The notes below the pieces were generated by a model that was given only the letters and a program-made list of their open reading frames with translations, was not told where the DNA came from and did not search any database. From Desmodus rotundus (lineage: Eukaryota > Chordata > Mammalia > Chiroptera > Phyllostomidae): 64,000 nucleotides of DNA. This document shows positions 42,231 through 53,605 of the stretch, piece by piece (within the stretch, counting starts at the first letter, position 1; each line of letters begins with the position of its first letter). The position numbers were made by a program, and so were the translations under genes. Where the stretch lies: NCBI RefSeq assembly GCF_022682495.2, contig NC_071392.1:108242896-108306895 (forward strand). The letters are read 5' to 3'.

Positions 42231-43174
42231 CGTGCACACTGGGATGGATGTCTATGGTACTTTTCCCACTGACACCATTTGTCTCCATGGTCTCCTTAAA
42301 GCCCAGGCGAGAACAATTCTCAAGTAAGTTGGGGCTGTCTGCACGGATATTCTGGGTAGTTCACACAATAGCTATTCAGCTTCTTGCTTCGCTGTATGTG
42401 GCTCTGGGTTACTTGGGCCAGAGACTGCTGTTCAGACTTTGCTTTGGTTGCCTGAATGTGACTCTTTAGCCTCCCTGCCCTTCTGTGTGGGTGGAGTTAA
42501 TGACCTCAATATCTGGCTAATGGCATCTTCTTAGTTTGCAGCAATGGCTGTTCTGAATACGCAAGGGAGAATGGCGAAGGGGTCAGGGTGAGTGGAAAAG
42601 TCGTACTTTGATGGTGAAACCCTTGCAGTCAAGTGAGTCCTCTGTTCCTACTCGCCACGAACTATGATGTGTTCTGCTATTCTGTAGCAGAGAAAAAGTG
42701 TGAACACAGTCTGGATTATCTCTGGTGCAGCCCAAGTTGTCTGGGTTGGCACAAAACTGAAGATGGAAAAGCCAATTGCTGACCTCAGCGACGTATGCCT
42801 GCTTCCCAGCGCAAGGCTGGATTTTGGTCACAATTACTCATGGATGCTCATGGTTATCTGGACCAGGACTCACACCCTCCCTGTTCGTGGCAGGAAGTCA
42901 TGTCTTTCCAGAGGATGTGAAATTCATAAAATCCTTCTAAGTACCGAAGTCTGTGAATGCTATTAGTCTGTGAAATATGAGGATAAGAGGACCAATGTTT
43001 TTTTCCCTTAATTTAAACCCTCAGAGTTTAATTTCACTCTGTTCCTTATAAAAAAGATGTTTTCTCAGCTACATTGGGACATTTCAATTTTTAGTCTGCT
43101 GAGTTTTAAACAATGTCCAAATGTGTTCATGTTTTCTTTTCCACGTACTGTGGTCATTCTTTGCTTACTTGGTC
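42231..43174. other. Non-coding stretch, no gene seen
   Basis: Frames under 90 codons; no repeat recognised; may extend the preceding low-repeat block. Confidence 0.35.
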
Positions 43175-43470
43175 GATTGCACAAATATTTATTGAGTACC
43201 TAGTATATGCTAGGAATAGTTCTAGGGAATGGAAACAAAGAAGCAAAGGAAGTAGACAACATTGCTGTTATTATAGGACTTATTTTCTAGAGGGGAGACA
43301 AGTAGTAAAGGAGTAAACAAATGCGCCCTGCTAGTTAATGAGATACACTATGAATGAGAAACAAAGTAGGGTTTGGGGCTGTGATTTGGTTAGAGATAAG
43401 GAAAGGACTTGGTAATCAGGAACCAAGAAAGGGTTTGTCCCCTACCCCCAACATTTAAAACAGTGATTGA
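43175..43470 (-). repeat. L2 LINE 3' region, antisense
   Basis: AAATATTTATTGAGTACCTA, GTATATGCTAGGAATAGTTC, TAGGGAATGGAAACAAAGAA and TTATTTTCTAGAGGGGAGAC follow the reverse L2 end. Confidence 0.88.
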
Positions 43471-44324
43471 CCTTAGCAATGGTTTAACATAGAAGGACCA
43501 AGAGGAAGTTTATATCAGAGCATCATCAGTTGCTTCTGAGTAAACATTAGATAACCTGCTTGTTCGAAAGGTCCGTGGGTCCTGGGATCTCTGGAGAAGG
43601 CTCACTTGCCTCCCCAGCCAACACAACATCAGCCTCCCAGTATCTTGATGGCTCTTCGATGGATGCTCTTAGATGCCCAGATTCCTCCCGTACTGTGCAG
43701 AAACATTTGCCTGTTGCTGGCTCCCATCTACTTTCTGTCTATGTTTATCTATTCAAACTTAGCAACATTGTCAGCAGGACAAGGGCCTTTTATTAAACGT
43801 GCCACTTTTTTTTTTTAAGGCAGCAGTGACTAGAGAGAGAAAAATGCCAATAACCAAGCATTGTACTTATGGATCTTGTACAGATGTTGGGGTAGTGTGT
43901 TCTGTGTTTGTCTAGCAGTCAAATCCAGATGGCAACCTTAGGAGGGAAAAGAAGTAATGGCTGGTAAGAATCACATAAAGAAAAGACAGATCCTACAGAA
44001 AGAAATGGGGCTGTGGAAGGCAGACCTCAGACCAGAGAGATTCCTTCTTTGAAATTTGCTCCCTTGGACTCAAGTATTCAGGATGTGTTCAAGTGATTCC
44101 AGGAATACAAGCCCATGCTTCACCCGGGGGTGCAGCCTCATGACTGTATGAACTGGTAGCCCAGAGAGGCTTCTGTGGGATGAGGCCAGTACAGGCAAAG
44201 AACCACAGCTAGTCGTCAACTTTCCATGACACCATGTGACAGTCCTGTTCTCTGAGAGTGTTCAGTAAAGGTACAACTCCCGGGAAAGGCGATGTATCCA
44301 CCAGCATTCAGTAGGCACTTCCTC
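43471..44324. other. Non-coding stretch, no gene seen
   Basis: Contains a T-run at about 43806-43816. No gene or repeat recognised. Confidence 0.4.
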
Positions 44325-44590
44325 GTTGACCCAGTGATCTCATTTCTACAAATGTGACCTCAAGAGAAATGTTTATATGGCGTATGTATAACGATTGTTT
44401 ATTGAATCCATACTTGTGATAACGTCACGGGGAACAACTTCAAATACATGATCAGGCTCTTTCAAAGTTAAGAAATGATACATTTATACATGCCTATAAT
44501 TGTAGCCATTGAGAAGAATGAGGACACTGCTGAGGGGCTGATACTCACGGCACGTGGGTGAATGGAAGGACCTGAGTGCAGCACCGTGGA
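44325..44590 (+). mobile_element. L1M/HAL1-type LINE 3' fragment
   Basis: GACCCAGTGATCTCATTTCT, ACAAATGTGACCTCAAGAGA and AATTGTAGCCATTGAGAAGA match sense L1M 'acccagcaattccacttctagg ... atgcagccattaaaaaga'. Confidence 0.72.
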
Positions 44591-44989
44591 GACAGAGGGC
44601 TGTGCGGAGGCAGGCTTGCGGAAGTGTTTCTGTGGAAAAGGCTTGGGCTGAGCTGGCCTCACCTGCTGCTCGCGGTCCCTCCTGACCTGGTGTTTCAATT
44701 CCCCAGGAACTATCACACAAGTACCTGGTGTGGTCCCCGGCACAGAGCAGGTCTCCATCTTTGCTGGCACTCCTCCAGAGACTGAGCTCCCCACTGCACT
44801 TTTCCCCCTCGCTGGACACTGCCAATTCTTCGGAGAAACCTTATTTTGAGTCCCTGTATTTTTAACCCCCGGCAGGAGTGCTGGCTTGGCTCTGAGTTGG
44901 GGGGTGGGCGGAGTGTCAATGCTTTGTTTGAATACACAGTTTCTCAACCTGCTCTTCTTCCAAATTCTTGGTAGTTCTGACAGTGACCC
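44591..44989. other. Non-coding stretch, no gene seen
   Basis: Overlapping minus frames of 159 and 113 codons (44468-44947, 44484-44825) run into the L1M; no domain seen. Confidence 0.4.
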
Positions 44990-46165
44990 GAAAGCCGAGA
45001 GCTATCCACAGTTTTGAGAGAGGTTTTGTACGTAGCGCCTGGTTAGCCAGGCACGGCTGCTAACAATTTCCGAGATCTCTGAACGCTGAAGCCTCTTTCC
45101 CCACTTAGTGAATTCTTCATTGCTGTGATCTTGGCCTCCTCCTGCAGATCTGGCAAGTTCAGCGGATAAGCCTTTAAAAAGGCTTATCTGGCTGTCTCCA
45201 AGTTCAAGGCTGTTGGCCATCTCAGCTCTGTTTTATGTATTTTAATTAATTGTTACTCTCTTGTGCCTGTGCCCTGAGGTGATTTCTTTTTTGCTTTTAC
45301 CACAAAGAGCAAGCTTAAGAAAATCAAATAAATAAATACTAATGAACAGAGGAGCGAGGCCCTGCGAGGTTAATTGAGTTTTCGGGGCTGCAAGGCGGCC
45401 CAGGGGCTGTTGCTGGTCTGGCACCCCCTCTGGGCTTCGTCCTCTTTGCCATTAACTGCTCACATGCGTGCCTCATAAGTGGTAAAGATATAAATGAAAG
45501 TAACTTTTCTCAGCAGCTTATTTGGTCTTTTTCCTCTTAGGAATATTAATTTTTCTCCTCACTCGGCCTGGAATGGAGCTGAATAGATGAATCTCTATGG
45601 GTCTGAACACCAAGCTGGTGGGCGTGGTGCCAACTTGCATGAATGTCAATGACACTGAATGCATGGGGTGGTCTCTGTGCGCCCCGGCCTCACTGGGATG
45701 GCCGGACTATGTAAAAGTTCGAAGACACCGGGAAAACCTGGCCCGGTTTATACATGGAAGGAGGAAGTCATACGGTATACATTACACTGTTCTAATCACA
45801 TCACGTACTTTAATAAGATACAAAATTACGCCAGATTCACAATTAGGAGCTACATCAGGGCTTAATTATATAAACAGGATGACATATTTGCCCGAATGCA
45901 TGACAATGGAGCGGAGATTTTCATTTTCCATGTTTCCCCCACCTCCCTGAACAAAGAAGCATCTAGAATGGTTCGGCTTACGGGCCTGGTGGAGAAGCAG
46001 CTCACCACATGCCAAGATTTCCTGGTTTTCAAAATAACGAGGAAACACTGGAGCCTCATGACTAGGGAGCTAAGGAGACTGAATAAATAAAAACGAACAT
46101 GATAAAAACATCGTAGCTTTTGATAGCCCAGGCAAACACATCTGGTTTCAATTTGTGGAGATTTT
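44990..46165. promoter_or_regulatory. 1.2-kb repeat-free block, candidate enhancer region
   Basis: The longest stretch here without any recognised repeat. Holds the GATA palindrome (45165-45188), TTAATTAA at about 45242-45249, AGGTTAATTGAG near 45367 and GAATATTAATTT near 45540. Several CpGs persist (CGGCCTGG, CCCGGTTTATAC). Consistent with a developmental enhancer; inferred, not shown. Confidence 0.42.
45165..45188. promoter_or_regulatory. 24-bp palindrome of two opposed GATA motifs
   Basis: Arms GATAAGCCTTT and AAAGGCTTATC are perfect complements separated by AA. Each arm holds a GATAAG site, the consensus for GATA-family factors, in opposite orientation. Confidence 0.75.
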
Positions 46166-46185
46166 TCTCATTTGCTAAATGACAA

Positions 46186-46205
46186 AGAGAGAGAGAGAGA
46201 GAGAG
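46186..46205. repeat. AG microsatellite
   Basis: Ten AG units. Confidence 0.92.
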
Positions 46206-46206
46206 C

Positions 46207-46827
46207 TAATAAAAATTCTGTGGTTAAAGGTCTCTTAAAAAGTACTAGAAAAGCAAGTCCAGAGTCGTTGCCGCATTTGTTCCTGATTACAGGCACAAAT
46301 GGGGACAGATACTGACCCCTGTGACCTGGGTCTGGGCTTGCTGACGAAACCTCAGGGACCCTGACTGTGTGTCCTTCCTGATGCCCGTGGAACTTGGGCA
46401 GGGAGGCCAGGAGGAAGAGGTCCACGCACGGCCCCTGTTCTGTCATGAGTGGTGCTGTGAAGGTCATTGTTGAAGTCTGGGATCCACTTCAGAAAATGCC
46501 CCCAGTAGTCCACAGTGGCACCTTGGGGGAGGGAGGACTCAACGGAGAAGGGAGAGAAAGAAGGAAGGTCAGAAGGAAAGACAGATGAGACTGTCTACCA
46601 CGTCCCTGGCCTTGTCTAGGTGTTGGGCAGCCGGCCAAAGGGGTCCGTGCAAAACCATTTCCACCCAGAACTACCAAATGACTCCTGGGAAAGTCTGTGC
46701 AGCTCAGGTCTGGGCAGCGGGCCGCTGCTCTGTGTTCCCGTTCTGCAGCACTGACTCTGGGGAGAAAGACTGGCCGATCTTTTGAGCAAGCAGTGTTACC
46801 CAGGCCTGGTTATTTTCCCACCCATTC
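46207..46827. other. Non-coding stretch, no gene seen
   Basis: No recognised repeat or coding signal. Confidence 0.4.
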
Positions 46828-46960
46828 TTTGGTTCATTCATTCATTTACTCATTCATTCTAACTATATTGGGCCTCTAATATGTGCCTGTCCTAGGAACA
46901 CAATACGAAGAACTTTGTAGCCCAGTGGGAGAGGCTTACAAGAAAATATACTTACGGTAA
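46828..46960 (-). repeat. L2 LINE 3' end, antisense
   Basis: TTCATTCATTCATTTACTCA tail, GGGCCTCTAATATGTGCCTG and TCCTAGGAACACAATACGAA follow the reverse L2 end. Confidence 0.72.
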
Positions 46961-47314
46961 GTTTTATCTTGACCAGGGTTTCACAGAGGCAGGTGTAATA
47001 AAAGTTGGCTTGGGTGGGAATGATCAGTGCAGATGATGCTTGAAGTAGAAAGAGAAATCGAACCGTTGGAGAGAAAGATTATTTCTGGTCCAAGGATCTG
47101 GGTCATCAAAGGCAAAGAGGCCCAAAACAGGCAAGGGTTTTGAGGGGTCGGTAGGCTGGCCACGCATAAACCGGTTTGTAATGAAGTATCTTGACCATTA
47201 GATTTAACCCGACTCAATTCAGTAAATGCTTTTTGATTCACATCTAGGGCTCTGCCCAGGCATCTGGTGTCCTTCGTGGTGTGGGTGAATGAAGACTAAC
47301 ATGCAGGACTCGGG
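46961..47314. other. Non-coding stretch, no gene seen
   Basis: Nothing recognised. Confidence 0.4.
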
Positions 47315-47560
47315 GTTTGTCCAGGAGGAGTTTAAGGCTGGCAGAGCATGGGGATCCCCTCTACAAGACATGCAATGGTTAGTGCATTAGAGGAGCAGAA
47401 AGAGATAATTGTGGGAAACAAAGGAGAGACCACATGCTGGGTAAACAGTCCAGGAAGGCTTCCTGGAGAAGGTTGAATTAGAAGTCGGCCTTTGAGGATG
47501 GGAGACAGAAGACATCCTTGTAGGCAGAAAACAATGCATGAACAAAGGTGTGAAAAGTAT
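47315..47560 (-). repeat. L2 LINE, antisense
   Basis: CAGGAAGGCTTCCTGGAGAA then GGTTGAATTAGAAGTCGGCC and AAACAATGCATGAACAAAGG match antisense L2 'gggaaggcctctctgaggagg ... agcaagtgcaaagg'. Confidence 0.72.
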
Positions 47561-47602
47561 GCTCCGTGAGATTATTTCTACCACCAAATGCAATTTATCT
47601 TC

Positions 47603-47745
47603 CAAAACAGTCTCCAAACCAGGGGAGGCATCAGAATCCCAGGGAGATTAAATTGCAATTTCTGGGACTCTCCTCCAGAAATTCAGATTTCAAGTGGAAC
47701 ACACATTTCAATACAATCCTCTGGGGATTCTGGTACCTGGCACAC
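47603..47745 (+). mobile_element. MER5A-type hAT element
   Basis: GAGGCATCAGAATCCCAGGG, AGATTAAATTGCAATTTCTG, GAAATTCAGATTTCAAGTGG match the MER5A body; ends worn. Confidence 0.65.
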
Positions 47746-47814
47746 AGGTAGGATTCTCTCTGACGAGGCGCAAGAACAGGCTTTGGGCTTGCACACACAT
47801 GAGTTCCGGTCATA

Positions 47815-47960
47815 GCTTTGCACCCTGATATGCTTGATTGATCTTAGCCTCACATCTCTCGTTTTCAAAAGGTGACGATGAAAACCTAGAGGGTGGTAGT
47901 GGAAATAAATGAGATGACATCAGTCGCATTGCTAACATAATTTGTGGCCAAAAGTAGGTG
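47815..47960 (+). repeat. MIR SINE
   Basis: TTGATCTTAGCCTCACATCT, CTCGTTTTCAAAAGGTGACG and AATAAATGAGATGACATCAG follow the MIR core and 3' part. Confidence 0.6.
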
Positions 47961-48689
47961 GTGGCTAAATCTGCTTTCTTCCTCTCCTTGGTTTAGTAAA
48001 AATGACATTGTCTTCTGGGGAAGTAAAAGTGCCCAAGAAGCATAATTCTTGGCCCTTAGAAAGTACCAGTCATAGACATGCAGAGCATTTGTGTTCTGGA
48101 ATACATAGTCAGGGACAAGTAAGACTTGTAGACCTTTTGCATCTCCTTCCTGCCTTAGACAAAGCCCAGAATTCTTCAGCTATGCCCTTTAAACATGGGC
48201 ATTCAAAAGGCTTTTGTGTCCCGTGAATATAAAGATAGCACAGGGAATGGTAGTGGATTAAACCCTTATGAACTCACTTTAGTAAGAGTCACAGAGGTAG
48301 CTGCTGAATGCTTATGTGATAGAGGAGTATCAGCTTTCTAAGCTTGCAAGGTAATGAGCTAAGTCCAGTAATTTAAAAATTCTGCTTTGTGGTGCTGTGG
48401 GGCCGCCATGTTTGGCTGAGTCTTGAACAGCCCGAGGAGGAGCCATCCTCATAGTCCACAATGTGATGCGGACAGCACCGTCTCAGGTCGTGCGGTGCGT
48501 AACCTGCACAACTGTCCACGGCAGCTCTATGTAAGGGGTTCCTTAAAGTTCACTTTGGAAGGCGGGTAAGGGATGCTGGCAAGCAGATGTAGCTACAGGT
48601 CCGCACTTGCCTCCAGAAACATTTTGTGAGAGCAAGGGGTGGGGGAGGGTTCTGTGGGATATTTTCTTCAAAGATAAAGAGACGTGTAA
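47961..48689. other. Non-coding stretch, no gene seen
   Basis: No recognised repeat or coding signal. Confidence 0.4.
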
Positions 48690-48750
48690 ACCAGTGTCCT
48701 ATTCAAACTCTCCATTTTGCAGCTGGTGACCTAAGGCTACACTGTAGGAA
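48690..48750 (-). repeat. MIR fragment, antisense
   Basis: CCATTTTGCAGCTGGTGACC resembles the reverse MIR core. Confidence 0.4.
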
Positions 48751-49710
48751 TGGAGCAGGATTCTTTGGCCTGGGGGCCAGGGGTCAGACAGGCTTGTGGA
48801 TTATGGAGTGCCCCACCCCAGTAGTACACCAGGGCAGAGGGGAGGCTCTGGCCAGCGCAACCTCTCAGAAAGGAACCCCTTGTCACAGCCAGTCCTGTCT
48901 CCGGAGAAGCTCAGTGACTCTGGCTACTTCAGACTGTCGCTGAACCCAGGGAGCAGCTAACAGAGGCCCATCCAGGCCAGCATCCAAGTCTGGGTCTGTG
49001 GGTTTGCTTATCAAGGCCAGGAGGTGGCTTTGAAGAATCCACTTCCCTTTTCCTATTGAATTATAAGAAATGAAGAGAGAAGAGCCCTAAGAGTCAGGAA
49101 GACAGGCTGAGGCAGCCTTGGAGGAAAAGGAAAGTGAGACCAAAAGCAGGAGTGGGTGAAACAGGGCTCCCCCTCCGCCACCTCCGCCTCAGAGCTTCCT
49201 GCCACAGGCACCTTGGGAAACCTTGCAGGGAGCCTGGGTCTCTTTCTGGGGAGGAGCCTGAGCCGGGCCTGTGGTTGGCCTGCTAGACTCAAGGGCCCTC
49301 TGGTACTGCCTGTGGGTCTGGTTCCCTCACCCCAGGGGTCTCCTGGGAAAGCAGAGACTAGACGGGCCAGCTTGGAACATTTTCGGGCAGCAATGACTTC
49401 AGTGCTTGTCCCCAAAATAAATGCACCACAGACAAGACAATGTGGTCAGGGCCTGAGGACTTACTGTAAATACCATCCTGGGCTTCCTATTTTTGTTCCT
49501 GTGACTCTCTGGGGGGCAGGCCCTGGCCAACCCCTTCCCAGTGCACTCTCTTCCCACCGCAGCATCCAAGGAACAGCACTGGCCTGGACATTCCTTGTCA
49601 AGCGGTCCCAGGAACCCCTTTTGGGCTTAGACTTGGGGTCTGACTTTCCCTAAGAAAGGGACATAAGTGCTAAGTGTTAGGTACTGTGCAGTGTACTCAC
49701 ATATTCTTCT
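48751..49710. other. Non-coding stretch with a long chance frame
   Basis: A 165-codon plus frame at 49156-49653 overlaps a 120-codon minus frame in GC-rich sequence. Neither resembles a known family. Confidence 0.4.
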
Positions 49711-49967
49711 TTTAAAAAAATATGTTTATTGATTTTGGAGAGACAGGGAGGGAGGGGGAGAGAGAGAGAGTGAGTGAGCGAGAGAGACATCAATGTGAGA
49801 GAGAAACATTGACGTGATAGAGAAACATTGATCGATTGCCTCTTACAGCTGCCCCAACCAGGGATCGAAACTGCAACCCAGGTATGTACCCTGACCAGGA
49901 ATTGAACACCCAACAGTTTGGTTCATGGGACAATGCTTCAACCAACTGAGCCACACCAGCCAGGGCT
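49711..49967 (-). mobile_element. VES SINE, antisense, full length
   Basis: Right end TGAGCCACACCAGCCAGGGC (head), CAGGAATTGAACACCCAACA (B box), then two ACATTGA(T/C) units and a GA-rich run before the A/T tail on the left. Flanking 16-mers (49695-49710 and 49968-49983) agree at 11 positions, a worn target duplication. Confidence 0.95.
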
Positions 49968-50019
49968 ATTCGCGTATCCTGCTATGTGAGGCCCATGACA
50001 AGCCCTGAACATTGGCGAG

Positions 50020-50275
50020 CAACAAAACAACAAAAGTAACAACTATTTTGTACTTAGCACATACCAGACACTGTCTTAAAGACTTCATCTGATTTATCAC
50101 ATGTAGTCTTCCACATAGTCATAGGAGGTAGATCTTTTTCCTCTACCCGTTTTATAGATGAGAAAATCAAGAAGAACATAAAGGTATTTACCCACAGGCA
50201 CCTCTCCAGTAAGCTAGAAATTCAACTCAGGCAGCCTGGCTCCAGACCTGTGTTCTTAACCCCTGCACTGCAGAG
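50020..50275 (-). repeat. MIR SINE, antisense, full length
   Basis: TTTGTACTTAGCACATACCA, GACACTGTCTTAAAGACTTC, TTTTATAGATGAGAAAATCA, AGCTAGAAATTCAACTCAGG and GTGTTCTTAACCCCTGCACT cover the whole reverse MIR. Confidence 0.93.
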
Positions 50276-51234
50276 GGTAGATGGTAATGACTTCTGTCAG
50301 TGGATGGAGAAAAAACTGTACAGGCAGAGGTAAGACTGTGTGTTGAAGGGCAAGTGGCTAATGAGTAGGAAGGGTGGATTTGAATCCAAGATCCATGGAC
50401 TCCTAAGGTCCTCCCATTGCACTGGGGCGCCTCCTAGAGGCCATACAGAAATATGTCATTGAAACCTCTGTTTTGACCCCTTCCCAGCCTCTGGACCCCC
50501 AGCCACACCCTGGGCTGCAGCTGCCTTCCATTGTCTAGGTTTAACACAGGATCATTCATCATTTATGCACCCCGTCCCGGAGCCTTCTGGTGTGGGTGAG
50601 TTTGCTGTTTCAAGGGGCGATGGCTCCTACCTTCGGGAGGTCGCTCTGGTTGTGTTTCTTGCCTCTAAATTCCTAGTCCTCCCAAGGCGTATCTCCTTTA
50701 GGGTCCAGGCACTGCTGAGGAGGCATGCTACATTTGTAAACTGACTCTTGCCAGGAAATGTCATGGGAGTCTCAGAGGGTGCCTGGCCCACCCAGGAGAT
50801 GGGCAGGTATCCCATTTTACTCAGTGCAGAAGGGAAAACTATGTAGCCAGGCATTTTCCTCCTGAGGGGGAGTGTCTGATAAAAATACAGGTGGGAAAAG
50901 AAGAGAAGGCAGGTCTGAGCTGACCACAAGAGTTAAATGCTGGGTCATGTTTTTCAAGCAGATCTACTGAGGCCAAGGGGGCTCATAATACCTTTGGCTC
51001 ACCGAGGCATTCACTGAGACTCTAGGGTTAAGTCATAGTACGCTGCTCCCTGCAGATAATAAAACTGTAGCATCTCATTCAGATTTTCTTACTCCAGGGT
51101 AGTAACTTTTATTTAAAAAGTTCTTGAGATATTTCTACTCCTTTCGTCTTCTACATACTGTTTTTCTCCTTTTGTTTTGGTTATGTCTTCTAACAAAACT
51201 TGTATGTTTTCCGGAACTCTCATTCCAAATCATC
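50276..51234. other. Non-coding stretch, no gene seen
   Basis: No recognised repeat apart from possible L1 sequence after 51090. A 12-of-14 CTCF-like motif lies at 50427-50440 on the minus strand. Confidence 0.35.
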
Positions 51235-51500
51235 CAGGATTCAGATGAAACACTGCATGCTTCCGCTTACAGGAGGCATTTAAAACAGTGACACTTACTG
51301 AAGCAAAGAATAGAAGGGTGGCGCCAGGGGCCGAAAGGCAGAGTTGCTAATCGAATTTTATTTATGCGAGATAAATATGTCCCAGAGATCTGCTGTTCAG
51401 CGTCTTCCCCTTAGAGAACAGCACCGCATGGCACCTTTAAAACTACGTGATGGGCCAGAACGCAAGGTACGTGTTCTCACCACAACAAAAGAAAAAAATC
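51235..51500 (+). mobile_element. L1-type LINE 3' end
   Basis: AGGGTGGCGCCAGGGGCCGA, GAGATAAATATGTCCCAGAG, ATCTGCTGTTCAGCGTCTTC and GTACGTGTTCTCACCACAAC match sense L1M/L1MA 3' sequence. Confidence 0.78.
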
Positions 51501-51544
51501 ATGACTAGCGCATGCCAAGTACCGTACAGTTTAAGTTCATTTGC

Positions 51545-51890
51545 ACTATCCATTCATTATTAGCTCATTTGCTTCTCAAACATTTGTTGAGCGTGTCCCA
51601 TGTGCCAACCTGCCATTCTCAGTGCCGTGGGTATGTTGGTAAACAAGGCAGACAAGGTCCCTGCATTACTGGGGCCCAACATAGAGTGTGGGAGTCGGTT
51701 AGTAAGCAAAACGTGCACTGGTGTACCCACAGGCACACACACACAGTGGGCCAGCTAGTGCTGAGGAGCGTAAGGACAGAAAGGGCGGCTGTGTGGTGGG
51801 GCAGCGGGGTAGGGCTTTTGCTCTTTTAGTAGGAGTCAGCAGGGAAGCCTTCTTAGATAATGGGAGGAGTGCAGCCAGCACCCTTGACAG
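51545..51890 (-). repeat. L2 LINE, antisense
   Basis: AACATTTGTTGAGCGTGTCC, CATGTGCCAACCTGCCATTC, GTAAACAAGGCAGACAAGGT and CAGCAGGGAAGCCTTCTTAG follow the reverse L2. Confidence 0.82.
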
Positions 51891-51924
51891 TAGCCTGGGG
51901 AGCATTAACAGCATCAGTAGCTTT

Positions 51925-52010
51925 TACACATGAATTTTCTAACACAGGAGGAGACTGGGGCCAAACTGATTGGGGTCCAGGCCCCTGCTATTTCCACTAG
52001 ACTGAGGCAC
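51925..52010 (-). repeat. MIR fragment, antisense
   Basis: Weak reverse-MIR resemblance around AACACAGGAGGAGACTGGGG. Confidence 0.4.
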
Positions 52011-52024
52011 CACACTGGTTGTGT

Positions 52025-52240
52025 GTGAAGGGTTTGGGGCCAGACCTGGTTTTACAGTTCAGCTCTCACACTGACCAGCTGGGTAAACTTAAGCAAGTTG
52101 TCACCTCTCTGTGCTTTTGTTTTCTCACCTGTAAAAGGGGGATAAATATAGCCCTTGCCTCATTGGATTGTTTTGATGATGAAGTGGTTGGCTTAGTGTC
52201 TGGCCAGAGGTTGGGACCCAGTAAATGTCAGCAGTTAATT
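52025..52240 (+). repeat. MIR SINE, full length
   Basis: CTGGTTTTACAGTTCAGCTC head, GCTGGGTAAACTTAAGCAAG, TTTGTTTTCTCACCTGTAAA and GACCCAGTAAATGTCAGCAG cover the MIR from head to end. Confidence 0.92.
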
Positions 52241-53439
52241 TGACAAAATGCTATCCATCATCCTTTAAAGGAGATGGGGACAGACCCCTTAGCCTTAACT
52301 GGGGGACAAAAGTGAGGTTTGATGACTTGCCTCTGTAGGTAGCACCTGATCTCCTTCATCCTGCTATTGGCTCAGGGAGACTTCTTCTGCAGCAGAGAAG
52401 GACTTTCTAGAGTTCCAGGACAAGTGGCCTTGGGATGTGAGCTGGAGTAGCTACTCTGTCTCCCTTGGGTGTCTGATAGTGGGAATTGATGGTAGCCCTG
52501 TCCTTGAGCATTTGGAGGTGGTCTGAGGGGCCCCTGGAGTTGCCCAAAGAACAATGGAGCAACTCGCCTTTCCTAAACATTGTGCTACTGAAAACCTGAG
52601 TCCATCACCCACCAGCCAGCACCTTCCTTGGAGAGCCCCCAGGGAGAGAAATGCACAGGGAGGCGGAGTCCCTCAGAGCTGTGTTGAATGGTCATCAGCT
52701 CTGGCCCTGAATGGCAGGGCAGGCCCCCAGAGGGCATGCATGGAGAATTATTTTTTCTCCAAATGAACATCTCAATCAATAGTCTCCATTCCTGCTGAAC
52801 TTAAGGTTCATTCTCAGACAGCTTGCTTCACCAGATCAGACCACAACCTCCAGCAATAAGGAAGAGACGGCACAGGAGGCAGCTCATTGGCCCAGCACAG
52901 GAGCAGACAGGGTGCCCCACTGGGCCGGGTTTCCCCGGGACTTTCCTGGTTTAACATTGGAAGTCCTAGGTAAACCAGGCGGGTGGGTCACCCTGCAAGC
53001 TGAGCTGATTGTTACAATTTTGAAAACCATGCTGACTGCCAGGCCCTGCTCTGACCTTCTGGGCGGGGTCCAGGGATATATGTTTTTCACAAGTTTCTCC
53101 AGGAGCCAGTCCACAGTCAGGCAAGGTGGTGGGCAGGAACACCCCCAGGCTCCCCACCAGTCACTGTGAGTGTCCTGCCTACAAGCAGTGGCCAAACATG
53201 CCCGCAGGATGGGTTTTCTTAGGGGAGGAAAGTGGAAGAGGAGGTGGGAAGAAGAAGCTCTGAGCTGCTGTCCTAGGACTGGCGGGGGAAGGGCTCGGCA
53301 GCCCCGTTGAGTTCATCCTGCCGGATAGTATTTAGGGGACAAGAAACAGCCTTTCCTCTTCCCCCTATGTGAACATCTACAGCATTTACACAGGGCTTCC
53401 TCTGAAGCTTCAAGAAATAGCAGGGTTGATTGTGAGTGC
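52241..53439. other. Non-coding stretch, no gene seen
   Basis: GC-richer, with frames up to 103 codons on both strands; none recognisable. Confidence 0.4.
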
Positions 53440-53605
53440 ATTAGTTCATTCATTCACTCATTCACTCATCCATCCATCCATTCATGTATGTATGCTTTGT
53501 TTGCCAGGCATTGATTGGACACCTGTTATGTGCCAGGTGCTCCCAGTTCTGGGATACCACAGAGAATGAGGCTGACAAGGTCCCTCCCACTTGTGAAGGA
53601 TTGTT
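53440..53605 (-). repeat. L2 LINE 3' end, antisense, with CATC/CATT run
   Basis: TTCATTCATTCACTCATTCA tail, CATC run near 53469-53481, then GGACACCTGTTATGTGCCAG and GTGCTCCCAGTTCTGGGATA. Confidence 0.85.

Noticed and set aside
44468..44947. 159-codon minus frame
   Set aside because: Overlaps an L1M relic on the opposite strand and has no recognisable domain.
49156..49653. 165-codon plus frame in GC-rich DNA
   Set aside because: An opposing 120-codon frame overlaps it, as expected in GC-rich non-coding DNA; no domain recognised.
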